Shown here piece after piece: positions 54,483-62,865 of a stretch of DNA of 64,000 nt. The notes under the pieces are model-generated. The model did no database searches. It was not told the DNA's origin and saw only the letters and a program-made list of their open reading frames with translations. Positions within the stretch are counted from its first letter, which is position 1; every line of letters starts with the position of its first letter. The position numbers were made by a program, and so were the translations under genes. Source of the stretch: an uncultured Crocinitomix sp. (GTDB lineage Bacteria; Bacteroidota; Bacteroidia; Flavobacteriales_D; Crocinitomicaceae); NCBI GenBank assembly GCA_905478225.1, contig CAJQHR010000001.1, positions 62,001-126,000 on the forward strand. The letters are read 5' to 3'.

Positions 54483-55460
54483 TTATTTTTCTCGATAAAC
54501 AGTGTATTCCACCAATCCAATCAATGCCTGTTTTGCATCCGAATCTTCTAAAACATCCAATAATTTTAGAGCTTTTTCTTTTAGCCCAATCATTTTATCA
54601 TAAGCGTATTTTACCCCGCCAGATTCGATTACATGTTGAATTGCAATTTTAACTTTTTTGGGTTCTTCATTATGGTTTTTAACAATATTGATAAGGGTCT
54701 TTTTTGTAGACTTGCTGCTATTGTTTAAAGCATAAATTAATGGTAGCGTCATTTTGCGCTCCCGAATATCATTTCCAGCCGGTTTTCCAATTTTCTCACT
54801 ATCTCCATAGTCGAAAATGTCATCTTTTATTTGGAACGCCATACCAACCAATTCTCCAAATTGTTTCATATTTTCAATGAGGCCTTCATCTTCACTAACA
54901 GATGCAGCACCCGCCGCACAGCAAGAGGCGATTAATGAAGCTGTTTTTTGACGAATAATATCATAATATACATCTTCAGTTATGTCTAACCTTCTCGCTT
55001 TTTCGATTTGAAGTAATTCCCCTTCCGCCATAGCTTTCACGGCGTCTGAAACAATTTTTAAAAGCTTGAATTGTGAGGTATTAACAGAAACTAATAATCC
55101 TTGCGCTAAAAGGTAATCTCCAACTAATACAGCAATTTTGTTTTTCCATAAAGCATTCACAGAAAAAACTCCTCTACGTTCATTTGAATCATCCACAACA
55201 TCATCATGTACCAATGAGGCAGTATGTGAAAGTTCAATGAGCGAGGCCGCGGTATAACTTGCTTCTTCAACCTGGCCATTTATGGCTTTGGCGGTTAAAA
55301 AAACAAACATGGGACGCATTTGCTTTCCCTTTCGCTTAATAATATAATGCGTGATTTTGTCTAAAAGCGCCACATCAGACTTCATTGATTCTTTGAACTT
55401 TACTTCAAAGGTGGACATCTCTTCAGAGACATTTGCTTTTATTTCTTTGACGCTGAACAT
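54483..55460 (-). CDS. ispB: Long-chain polyprenyl diphosphate synthase
   Basis: 325 residues with LVHDDVVDDSNERRG as first and FQIKDDIFDYGD as second aspartate motif. An Ala five positions before the first motif (TASLVHDD) is typical of long-chain enzymes making the C35-C45 tail of menaquinone or ubiquinone, in contrast to the Phe of the synthase at 26909-27880. Menaquinone side-chain synthesis is the likely role in an aerobic Bacteroidota. A TATCTTTG element ends only 6 bases before the ATG, so the message may have almost no leader. The gene follows truB by 46 bases. Confidence 0.93.
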   Translation of the reverse strand: MFSVKEIKANVSEEMSTFEVKFKESMKSDVALLDKITHYIIKRKGKQMRPMFVFLTAKAINGQVEEASYTAASLIELSHTASLVHDDVVDDSNERRGVFSVNALWKNKIAVLVGDYLLAQGLLVSVNTSQFKLLKIVSDAVKAMAEGELLQIEKARRLDITEDVYYDIIRQKTASLIASCCAAGAASVSEDEGLIENMKQFGELVGMAFQIKDDIFDYGDSEKIGKPAGNDIRERKMTLPLIYALNNSSKSTKKTLINIVKNHNEEPKKVKIAIQHVIESGGVKYAYDKMIGLKEKALKLLDVLEDSDAKQALIGLVEYTVYREK

Positions 55461-55465
55461 TTGTA

Positions 55466-55473
55466 CAAAGATA
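55466..55473 (-). promoter_or_regulatory. -7 element TATCTTTG for the long-chain synthase gene
   Basis: Matches TAnnTTTG on the minus strand. Its last base is 5 bases upstream of the ATG, so transcription would begin at or near the start codon. Confidence 0.5.
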
Positions 55474-55506
55474 AGAGTCTAGAACCACATAACTGTGAAT
55501 TTTTCA

Positions 55507-56223
55507 CTAAATCGAGGGATTATTATTCATGTCTGACGTTTGAATTATTTCAACCCATTCTTTTACAGAATGCGCGTCTTTTAGGTGATAAGGGCCAATT
55601 TTTTCACGCCTTAAAGCTGACAAATAACCGCCATTTCCTAAACTTTTACCTAAATCACTCGCAATGCTTCTTATATAAGTCCCTTTAGAACAGGTAATTT
55701 CAAAATGTACCAATGGCAATTCAATTTTTGACAATTCAAAGGAATGAATCGTAATTACTTTTGGTTCAAGTTTAACCTCTTTACCTGCTCTAGCTAAATC
55801 GTAGGCCTTTTTACCTTTCACCTTTTTAGCTGAGAAGATCGGAGGCTGTTGTGCGAATGTTCCAACCATTTTTTCGACCTCGGCTTTCACTTGGTTTTCA
55901 GTGACTTTGTCTAAAGGAAATGTATGGTCGATTTCCGTTTCTAGATCATATGAAGGTGTTGTAGAACCTAAGGTAATGGTGCCAGAATATTTCTTTTCTA
56001 AGCCCATAAAAGATTCTATTTCTTTTGTTTTTTTGCCGGTACATAGAATGAGCAATCCATCAGCTAAGGGATCCAGCGTCCCAGCATGTCCTACTTTTAT
56101 TTTCTTTATACCTAGCTTCTGTTTTAGTTCGTAGCGAAGTTTGTTCACTACATCAAAAGAGGTCCAGTGTAGCGGTTTGTTTACCAAAATAACTTCACCT
56201 GCTTGAAAATCTAGAGTTTTCAT
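55507..56223 (-). CDS. truB: tRNA pseudouridine(55) synthase TruB
   Basis: TruB makes pseudouridine 55 in the T loop of tRNA. The catalytic Asp51 is in GHAGTLDPLADGLL; KKYSGTITLG and the later CSKGTYIRSIASDLG are also family motifs. At 238 residues it lacks the C-terminal PUA extension of longer homologues, as is usual for this phylum. The ATG directly follows the uppP stop, and it is the last gene of the ftsX-DUF3098-uppP-truB run. Confidence 0.96.
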   Translation of the reverse strand: MKTLDFQAGEVILVNKPLHWTSFDVVNKLRYELKQKLGIKKIKVGHAGTLDPLADGLLILCTGKKTKEIESFMGLEKKYSGTITLGSTTPSYDLETEIDHTFPLDKVTENQVKAEVEKMVGTFAQQPPIFSAKKVKGKKAYDLARAGKEVKLEPKVITIHSFELSKIELPLVHFEITCSKGTYIRSIASDLGKSLGNGGYLSALRREKIGPYHLKDAHSVKEWVEIIQTSDMNNNPSI

Positions 56224-57030
56224 TTATTTAGAAAATAGTTCTGCTGAAATTGAAATAAGACCAACGAGGAAACAATAAAATGCGAAATAGCGTAGTTTGG
56301 CTTTTTTCACTAAACTAATCATCCATTTACAGGCAATTAAACCAGTGAAGAAGGCAAATACAAAACCAACACCAAGTGATAAATAGTCCGTATTGGCAAT
56401 ACTTTCGGGGCTTTCCATAATCTCGAGGATGTCTTTCGCCATCTTTCCAAAAATTAAAGGGACCACCATTAAAAATGAAAATCGGGCGGCTTTTTCGCGG
56501 TCAATTCCTAATAACACGGAAGTAGATATTGTTGCTCCAGATCTCGATATTCCTGGCAGTATGGCAATAGCTTGCGAAGCACCAATTATAAGTGAATGGA
56601 AAAAACCTACTTCTTTATTGGTGTTTTTTGCCTTGTCTGCTAAAAATAAGAGCGCTCCTGTGAATAAAAGCATACACCCCACAAACATTATTTGTCCTCC
56701 AAAGAAAGATTCTATTTCATCTTCTAATAAAACCCCTACTAGCGCAGCGGGAATCATAGAAAGGATAATTTTTAAGGAAAATTTTGTTTCATCATTCCAT
56801 TTAAATTGAAAAAGCCCTTTGAAAACACGGGCTAACTCCTTCCGAAAAATGATTATGGTACTCATTGCCGTGGCAAAATGTAGTACAGTAACCATTAGTA
56901 AACTCTCTTCGGGATCTATTTTAGAGGGTAGAATGTAGTTCGCCAATTCAATATGACCACTACTACTTACAGGGAGGAATTCTGTCAATCCTTGAACAAT
57001 GCCAAGGATGATTGCTTCAATTAAGTCCAT
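56224..57030 (-). CDS. uppP: Undecaprenyl-diphosphate phosphatase UppP (BacA)
   Basis: An inner-membrane enzyme that recycles the undecaprenyl carrier for cell-wall synthesis. The 268-residue protein has many helices, the QGLTE motif (Gln13/Glu17), PVSSSGH (20-26) and the second conserved loop PGISRSGAT; all catalytic residues are present. It sits between DUF3098 and truB with gaps of 6 and 0 bases, so the four genes are translated from one message. Confidence 0.97.
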   Translation of the reverse strand: MDLIEAIILGIVQGLTEFLPVSSSGHIELANYILPSKIDPEESLLMVTVLHFATAMSTIIIFRKELARVFKGLFQFKWNDETKFSLKIILSMIPAALVGVLLEDEIESFFGGQIMFVGCMLLFTGALLFLADKAKNTNKEVGFFHSLIIGASQAIAILPGISRSGATISTSVLLGIDREKAARFSFLMVVPLIFGKMAKDILEIMESPESIANTDYLSLGVGFVFAFFTGLIACKWMISLVKKAKLRYFAFYCFLVGLISISAELFSK

Positions 57031-57036
57031 TTAAAT

Positions 57037-57273
57037 TTACTGGACTTTATTTTTTTTCATGATGCCATAAATGACAACACCGTAGCCAAGTATAACCAAG
57101 ATTGGTGCTACCGTAATTCTAGTATGGCTAAAAAGCTCGTCAGCGTTAAACTGTGTAGGGTCTTCTGAACCGCCACCTATCATTAAAAAGAATCCGATTA
57201 ATGACACCAAAAATCCGCCAACTATTAGGTAATAATTTTGGGATCCAAAAACAAATTTATTTTTATCGTTCAT
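57037..57273 (-). CDS. DUF3098 small membrane protein
   Basis: A protein of about 78 residues with two membrane helices (YLIVGGFLVSLIGFFLMIGG and the C-terminal APILVILGYGVVIYGIM), joined by an acidic loop around DPTQFNADELFS. This is the DUF3098 family, found almost only in Bacteroidota and usually between ftsX and uppP. The frame is open to a TTG at 57312, and ATGs are at 57279 and 57273; the latter starts the conserved NDKNKFVFG. Function is unknown; the location suggests a link to cell division or wall lipid supply. Confidence 0.9.
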   Translation of the reverse strand: MNDKNKFVFGSQNYYLIVGGFLVSLIGFFLMIGGGSEDPTQFNADELFSHTRITVAPILVILGYGVVIYGIMKKNKVQ

Positions 57274-57318
57274 AAGCATTAGTTTTCCCGTCAGCGCATT
57301 GCGGAAGGGCAAATTTAA

Positions 57319-58203
57319 TTAATATAATTCATCTAAGTTCAGTCGCAAGTATTTTCTCAATGCGAAATAAGTAGATGTAATGGTGATTAAAACTCCAAAC
57401 GCGATTATTCCACCTAGAACGTAAAAGTACAAGGTGAGGTCTGTCATGTCGAGAATCATAGGGTAATATCTGCTTAAAAGCTGAATTAACCCAAGGATCA
57501 TAATTCCCGCAATTATTCCTGAAATAAAACCTTGACCTATAGCACTCCAAAAAAATGGTCGTCGAATAAATCGAGGGGTAGCGCCAACCAATTGCATGGT
57601 TTTTATTAAAAACCGTTTGGAAAATAGTGCTAATCGAATGGTGTTGTTAATCATTCCAATTGCAATGAAAAGTAACATGCAGGCAATTAAAAGGATGAAG
57701 TAGACTAGTTTTTCAAGTCGTTGATTTACATCTACAAAAATTTCTGGTTGATAAGAAACTTCAAGCAGCCGGCCTGAATAATCCTGCATGAGTTCGGTTT
57801 CAATCCACGTCATACTGTCTTTATAAAAGTATTCCTTTTTCAAGGTCATTATCACGGATTGATCGATTGGATTTTCGTTGTCGATTACAGTTAAATTAGT
57901 ATCCCCACCAATTTCATTTGTGTAAATTTCCCAAGCTTCTTCTGACGATCTATATATGGCGCCGCTAGTATATGTTTTATTGGCAATTTCTTCTTCTATC
58001 AATCCTAATTCCAAAGTATTCACAGAATTGTCGAAAAATAGATCGATTTCATAGGATTCAATTTTGTCATTTTTAAGGTTGTTTAACCCCAAAACAAACC
58101 ATGAAACAAGCCCTATGATAAAGAGTACCATTACAATTCCGACGATTGTCGAAACATAGGCCGTGCGTAGTCCTTTTCTGCCTTTACCACTTACTTTACT
58201 CAT
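57319..58203 (-). CDS. ftsX: Cell division ABC transporter permease FtsX
   Basis: 294 residues with the FtsX plan: an N-terminal helix (IVGIVMVLFIIGLVSWFVLG, about 20-40), an extracytoplasmic domain of about 120 residues, then three helices forming the FtsX/MacB-like permease domain; the end ALRKYLRLN lies in the cytoplasm. With FtsE it activates peptidoglycan hydrolases at the division site. No ftsE is in the window. The run ftsX-DUF3098-uppP-truB is the standard Bacteroidota order. Confidence 0.94.
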   Translation of the reverse strand: MSKVSGKGRKGLRTAYVSTIVGIVMVLFIIGLVSWFVLGLNNLKNDKIESYEIDLFFDNSVNTLELGLIEEEIANKTYTSGAIYRSSEEAWEIYTNEIGGDTNLTVIDNENPIDQSVIMTLKKEYFYKDSMTWIETELMQDYSGRLLEVSYQPEIFVDVNQRLEKLVYFILLIACMLLFIAIGMINNTIRLALFSKRFLIKTMQLVGATPRFIRRPFFWSAIGQGFISGIIAGIMILGLIQLLSRYYPMILDMTDLTLYFYVLGGIIAFGVLITITSTYFALRKYLRLNLDELY

Positions 58204-58256
58204 TGCAAGGCTAAAAATAGGTATAATATTTATTAGAATTAAAAAAACAAATAATG

Positions 58257-58288
58257 TTGCGTTCTTTTTTAAGATTTATTTACATTTG
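58257..58288 (+). promoter_or_regulatory. Promoter TTG-N21-TACATTTG for the YceI gene
   Basis: TTG (58257-58259), a 21-base spacer and TACATTTG (58281-58288), a full match to the Bacteroidota consensus. It lies inside the 5' extension of the open frame and so shows that translation starts later, at 58317. Confidence 0.75.
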
Positions 58289-58316
58289 CATGTCTAAACA
58301 AATAAATGTTAAAAAA

Positions 58317-58949
58317 ATGAAAAAAATAGTAATATTAGGATTATTCGCAATGCCGTTATTTTTCACTTCGTGCGGAAGTGGTGAAGCTGATGCGGATACA
58401 ACAGATGCAGATAGTACAGTTGTAAATAAAGAAGTAGAAGTAATTGAAGGAACTTACGCGGTTGATATAGCAGCTTCCATAATCAATTGGAACAATTTTG
58501 ACAGTACAGAAGTTGATCATAGTGGAACTGTAAATGTTTTAAATGGTTCAATGGATATTACTACAACGAATGGTGTTGGTGTAATTACTGCGGCTAATTT
58601 AACTGTGGATATGAACACCATGTCTGAAGGAAGTGAGAAATTAGAAGGTCATTTAATGTCAACTGATTTCTTAGACGTAAATAAATTTGCAACAACAACG
58701 TTCTCATTTGATCGTCACGAAAATGACATGATTTATGGAACTGCTACCATAGTTGGTAAAGATGTAGCTGTTGAAGCTCCTGCAAATGTAACTTTAGATG
58801 GCGACAACGCAACTGTTGAAGTTGGTGGATTCAAAATTGACTTCGCTGCTTTAGAAATGCCTTTCTTCGTTGCTGACGTTGAAATGCCAGCTGAAGAGCA
58901 ACATGATCCAATGATTGGATTTTCTGCAACTATCGTTGGAACAAAATAA
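58317..58949 (+). CDS. YceI family lipoprotein
   Basis: A 210-residue protein from the ATG at 58317: lipoprotein signal MKKIVILGLFAMPLFFTSCG with Cys19, an acidic Asp/Thr linker, then a YceI domain (about 45-210). Landmarks are SIINWNNFDSTEVDHSGTVNV near the start, LEGHLMSTDFLDVNKFATTTF in the middle, and the end MIGFSATIVGTK. YceI proteins are lipocalin-like and bind isoprenoid chains; the natural ligand in Bacteroidota is unknown. The frame is open to an ATG at 58254, but a promoter lies there. It is transcribed divergently from ftsX. Confidence 0.9.
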   Translation: MKKIVILGLFAMPLFFTSCGSGEADADTTDADSTVVNKEVEVIEGTYAVDIAASIINWNNFDSTEVDHSGTVNVLNGSMDITTTNGVGVITAANLTVDMNTMSEGSEKLEGHLMSTDFLDVNKFATTTFSFDRHENDMIYGTATIVGKDVAVEAPANVTLDGDNATVEVGGFKIDFAALEMPFFVADVEMPAEEQHDPMIGFSATIVGTK

Positions 58950-58966
58950 TTGAAATCACAAACATT

Positions 58967-59010
58967 AAAAAACCCCGCTTTGGCAATGCTAAAGCGGGGT
59001 TTTTATTTTT
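58967..59010. terminator. Bidirectional terminator between the YceI gene and hpd
   Basis: AACCCCGCTTT (58971-58981) pairs with AAAGCGGGGTT (58991-59001) and T tracts follow on both strands. It serves both convergent genes. Confidence 0.95.
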
Positions 59011-59023
59011 CACTAATACTAAT

Positions 59024-60181
59024 TTACAAGGTTCCTCGCTTCTCTTGTTCTCTTTCAATTGATTCGAACAAAGCTTTAAAATTACCTGCTCCAAATCCTC
59101 TTGCTCCCATTCGCTGAATGATTTCAAAAAACAAAGTTGGTCGGTCTTCAATCGGCTTTGTAAATATTTGAAGTAGGTAACCTTCTTCATCAGCATCAAT
59201 CATAACTCCAAGCGCTTTCAGCTTTTCAATGTCTTCTCCCAATTCGTGTTTATGTGCTTCTAATCTTCCTGGTACCGCTTTATAATATTCCTCTGGTGGT
59301 GTAGATAAAAACTCTATTCCTCTAGCTCTCATTTTAGAAACCGTATCTAAAATGTCGTTGGTTGCCACAGCTATATGTTGTATACCAGGACCTTCATAAA
59401 AATCAAGGTATTCTTCAATTTGAGACTTCTTTTTTCCTTCGGCAGGCTCATTAATTGGAAATTTAATCCTTCCATTGCCATTACTCATTACTTTACTCAT
59501 CAATGCAGAGTATTCGGTAGTAATCTGTTTATCGTCAAATGACAAGAAGTTGACAAAGCCCATTACATCTTCATACCACTTCACCCAGATATTCATTTCA
59601 TTCCAACCTACATTCCCAACCATATGGTCAATAAATTTAAGACCGGTTGGTTCAGGGTTATAGTCAGATTCCCACTTTTTATAACCGGGTAAAAAATCAC
59701 CATTATAGTTCTTTCTTTCTACAAACATATGAACAGTTTCACCATAAGTGTAGATACCAGCTCTTACTACTTCTCCGTGTTCATCTTTCTCTATCGTAGG
59801 TTCCATAAAAGATTTTGCGCCTCTTTTAGTTGTTTCTTCCCAAGATTTTTTAGCATTATCTACCCAAAGCGCCACAAATTTTACCCCATCACCATGCTTT
59901 GCAAGATGTTCATTCATCCATGATGATGAATTTAATGGGGTAGTTAACACAAGTCTAATCTTATCTTGCTTTAGAACATAAGATGAATATTCCTTACAGC
60001 CTGTTTCCAAACCTTTATATGCATACGATTGAAATCCAAAAGCAGTTTTGTAAAAATGGGCTGATTGTTTTGCATTTCCAACAATAAATTCTACATAATC
60101 TGTTCCTAAAAGAGGTAAAAAATCTTGTGCTCCTTCAAATATCTTTTCTAATCCGTATTCTACGGTTTCAATTTTACTCAT
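59024..60181 (-). CDS. hpd: 4-hydroxyphenylpyruvate dioxygenase
   Basis: This enzyme turns 4-hydroxyphenylpyruvate into homogentisate in tyrosine breakdown. The 385-residue, two-domain vicinal-oxygen-chelate protein has the three iron ligands in FIDHMVGN, GIQHIAVAT and LFFEIIQRMG, and the C-terminal helix that shields the active site (GNFKALFESIEREQ). It lies 112 bases downstream of hmgA in the same direction; the pair are consecutive steps. Transcription may be shared, since no promoter was recognised in the gap. Confidence 0.97.
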   Translation of the reverse strand: MSKIETVEYGLEKIFEGAQDFLPLLGTDYVEFIVGNAKQSAHFYKTAFGFQSYAYKGLETGCKEYSSYVLKQDKIRLVLTTPLNSSSWMNEHLAKHGDGVKFVALWVDNAKKSWEETTKRGAKSFMEPTIEKDEHGEVVRAGIYTYGETVHMFVERKNYNGDFLPGYKKWESDYNPEPTGLKFIDHMVGNVGWNEMNIWVKWYEDVMGFVNFLSFDDKQITTEYSALMSKVMSNGNGRIKFPINEPAEGKKKSQIEEYLDFYEGPGIQHIAVATNDILDTVSKMRARGIEFLSTPPEEYYKAVPGRLEAHKHELGEDIEKLKALGVMIDADEEGYLLQIFTKPIEDRPTLFFEIIQRMGARGFGAGNFKALFESIEREQEKRGTL

Positions 60182-60293
60182 AATATTTATTTTTTGATGA
60201 TTTAAGACGAATTGACATAAGAGTTATGACAATTTTGTTTTAAATCTATTTTATAATGGTTTACTTGAATTTTGTCGTTTCTCGTAAATCAAT

Positions 60294-61454
60294 TTAATCA
60301 GTTATCCATGATTTATAATAATCGTCAACTTGCAATTTAAGTGCTTCTTCGGTAATCATTACTGGATTAAATGGATCAATCATAACCGCTAACTCACCAG
60401 TTTCTGTTTTCCCAACACTTTTTTCTATAGCACCAGGATGTGGCCCGTGAGGAATTCCACCAGGATGCAATGTGATTTGACCTTTTTCAATATTATTTCT
60501 ACTCATAAAGTCACCATCTACATAATAAAGAAGCTCCTCTGAGTCAATATTACTATGATGATATGGAGCAGGTACTGATTCAGGGTGATAATCGTACATT
60601 CTTGGCACGAATGAACAAACTACAAATCCTGCAGCCTCCCATTGTTGGTGAATTGGGGGTGGCATGTGGATTCGACCTGTTATAGGCTCAAAATCGTGAA
60701 TTGAAAAGGCATATGGATAATGAAATCCATCCCAACCAACCACATCAAATGGATGATTTGCATGTGTATATTCCCACATTACGCCTTGTTTTTTTGATAA
60801 GACCTTAAATTCACCCTTTTCATCATGTGTTTGCAAATCTTTTGGTAATCTAAAATCACGTTCGCAAAATGGAGAATGCTCTAAGAGCTGCCCAAAATTA
60901 TTTCTGTATCGATTTGGTGTTACGATAGGGCTAAAAGATTCTATATAAAGAATTCTATTGTCTTCCGTATAAAAATCAATTTGATAGGTTGTTCCTCTTG
61001 GAATAATTAAGTAATCACCATACTTGAAGTCAATATTTCCATACATTGTTCTCAGTTTACCAGAACCAACATGAATGAATAACATTTCATCAGCATCAGA
61101 ATTTCGATAGAAGTAATCAGCTGAAAATTCTTTTGGTGCAGCTAATCCAATGTGCAAGTCATTATTGGCAAACAATGTTTTTCTGCTTTTAAGAAAATCT
61201 TGTTCTGGCTTTAGCGAAAACCCCTTAAAACTTAAGGCTTTCATATTTTTGTCAACAGCTATTTTGGGAGATACGTCTTCTCCTCTTTTGATTTCAGAAA
61301 CAACCGTTGGTGGATATAGGTGATAAATTAAAGAAGACATTCCCGCAAATCCTGCCGTTCCAAATAGTTCTTCTTGGTACAAACTTCCGTCAGGCTTTTT
61401 AAATGTTGTATGTCTTTTATGTGGGATTTTTCCCATTGAATGATAGCGTGGCAT
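60294..61454 (-). CDS. hmgA: Homogentisate 1,2-dioxygenase
   Basis: It opens the ring of homogentisate to maleylacetoacetate. The 386-residue cupin-like protein shows the iron-site region LHPGGIPHGPHPG and, earlier, SEELLYYVDGDF; it is shorter than the roughly 430-residue proteobacterial enzyme, as is usual in Bacteroidota. A promoter TTG-N19-TATCTTTG (61659-61630) leaves a leader of about 170 bases. Maleylacetoacetate isomerase and fumarylacetoacetase are not in the window. Confidence 0.96.
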   Translation of the reverse strand: MPRYHSMGKIPHKRHTTFKKPDGSLYQEELFGTAGFAGMSSLIYHLYPPTVVSEIKRGEDVSPKIAVDKNMKALSFKGFSLKPEQDFLKSRKTLFANNDLHIGLAAPKEFSADYFYRNSDADEMLFIHVGSGKLRTMYGNIDFKYGDYLIIPRGTTYQIDFYTEDNRILYIESFSPIVTPNRYRNNFGQLLEHSPFCERDFRLPKDLQTHDEKGEFKVLSKKQGVMWEYTHANHPFDVVGWDGFHYPYAFSIHDFEPITGRIHMPPPIHQQWEAAGFVVCSFVPRMYDYHPESVPAPYHHSNIDSEELLYYVDGDFMSRNNIEKGQITLHPGGIPHGPHPGAIEKSVGKTETGELAVMIDPFNPVMITEEALKLQVDDYYKSWITD

Positions 61455-61778
61455 AATTTTGTTTTTTTATAGGTTTATTAATTATGTTTCATCTATTATT
61501 TATTAATAATAGGCATTAGCGATTAAGCTAATTAAGAACACATCACTCTGGATCTCTTTTGATAAGAAATTTCAGAAGAACCGGAAGCATTTCAAATATT
61601 CCTGTCATATCTCAGACTTGAGCTTTTAACAAAGATAGCGATTCTACCGATTTTTTCAATTATAATTTTTCATTCCTAACCCAAAAAATATATTTTTGTA
61701 ACAAATCTTGCTGAAAACTACTTGAAGTCAAGTTTTATAATATTCAGTCAGGAATTTACTACTCTCAAAAGTTAAAAC
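61455..61778. other. Divergent intergenic region between hmgA and tdh
   Basis: No gene is seen. It holds the hmgA promoter (minus strand, 61659-61630) and, for the threonine dehydrogenase gene, a TATTTTTG element at 61691-61698. The roughly 170-base hmgA leader has no recognised riboswitch; it contains an AT-rich ATTAATAATAGG-type stretch near 61482-61510. Confidence 0.5.
61630..61659 (-). promoter_or_regulatory. Promoter TTG-N19-TATCTTTG for hmgA
   Basis: On the minus strand TTG (61659-61657), a 19-base spacer and TATCTTTG (61637-61630) match the Bacteroidota promoter consensus in both elements and spacing. Confidence 0.7.
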
Positions 61779-62735
61779 ATGAAAAAAATAATGGTGATTG
61801 GGGCTTCAGGGCAAATTGGGACTGAACTTGTAGTGACATTAAGACAGCAGTTTGGCGCTCAAAATGTCATTGCATCTGATGTGAAAGATACAGTAAAAGA
61901 TGCACTTAAAGATGGGCCGTATGAGCAATTAGATGTTATGGATAACGATTCTTTAAGGGCAATTGTTAAAAAACACGGCGTCACAGAAATGTATTTATTG
62001 GCGGCCTTGCTTTCTGCAACAGCCGAAAAACATCCTGATTTCGCTTGGAAACTAAATATGGAAGGTCTTTTTAATGTGCTTAACCTTGCAAAAGATAAAT
62101 TGATTGATAAAATATTTTGGCCAAGTTCTATTGCCGTTTTTGGATCAAATACCCCAAAAGACAATACACCGCAATACACCATCATGGAGCCTTCAACGGT
62201 ATACGGTATTAGTAAACTTGCAGGTGAACGCTGGTGTGAGTATTATGCAAAGCAGTATAATATTGATGTTAGAAGTATTCGCTATCCTGGTTTGATTTCA
62301 TATACTTCACTTCCAGGTGGTGGAACGACAGATTATGCGGTGGACATTTTTTATTCAGCAAATAGAGGTGATAACTACACCTGTTTTTTGTCTGAGAAAA
62401 CAGCATTACCAATGATGTATATGGAAGATGCAATTCGGGCAACTATTTCTTTGATGGAATCGCCAATAGACAATATTAAAATAAGATCGTCTTATAATTT
62501 GGGCGGAATTTCATTTACTCCAGAAGAGATTTATGCTGAAATAAAAAAATCAAGACCCGATTTTAAAATTGAATATAATCCTGATTTTAGACAAAAAATT
62601 GCTGATTCTTGGCCAAGTAGTATTAACGACCAACATGCCCAAAATGATTGGGGCTGGAGTGGAAAGTATGACCTAGAAAAGCTGTGCAAGATCATGTTAG
62701 CAAACGTTTTAGATGATGGAATTGAAGTTAAATAA
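61779..62735 (+). CDS. tdh: L-threonine 3-dehydrogenase, SDR (epimerase-like) type
   Basis: A 318-residue extended SDR. It has GASGQIGTELV for NAD, the catalytic Tyr-x-x-x-Lys in VYGISKLAGE, and the threonine dehydrogenase-specific GLISYTSLPGGGTTDYAVDIF stretch (split in the family as GGGTTDYA). It oxidises threonine to 2-amino-3-ketobutyrate, which is then split to glycine and acetyl-CoA. The short-chain type replaces the zinc enzyme in many Bacteroidota. The length is typical. The ATG at 61779 has no strong ribosome-binding site, usual here. The partner ligase gene (kbl) is not in the window. Confidence 0.94.
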   Translation: MKKIMVIGASGQIGTELVVTLRQQFGAQNVIASDVKDTVKDALKDGPYEQLDVMDNDSLRAIVKKHGVTEMYLLAALLSATAEKHPDFAWKLNMEGLFNVLNLAKDKLIDKIFWPSSIAVFGSNTPKDNTPQYTIMEPSTVYGISKLAGERWCEYYAKQYNIDVRSIRYPGLISYTSLPGGGTTDYAVDIFYSANRGDNYTCFLSEKTALPMMYMEDAIRATISLMESPIDNIKIRSSYNLGGISFTPEEIYAEIKKSRPDFKIEYNPDFRQKIADSWPSSINDQHAQNDWGWSGKYDLEKLCKIMLANVLDDGIEVK

Positions 62736-62865
62736 TTAAATAATCGACTAATCAGAAGATTTTGTCTTAGACTTTCGACAGTTAATCGAAAAGTAGGTGA
62801 ACTATTAAAGATTTATTTGTAGATTGCTTCAGATTACCGAGTTAAACCAGATTACACCCCGACGA

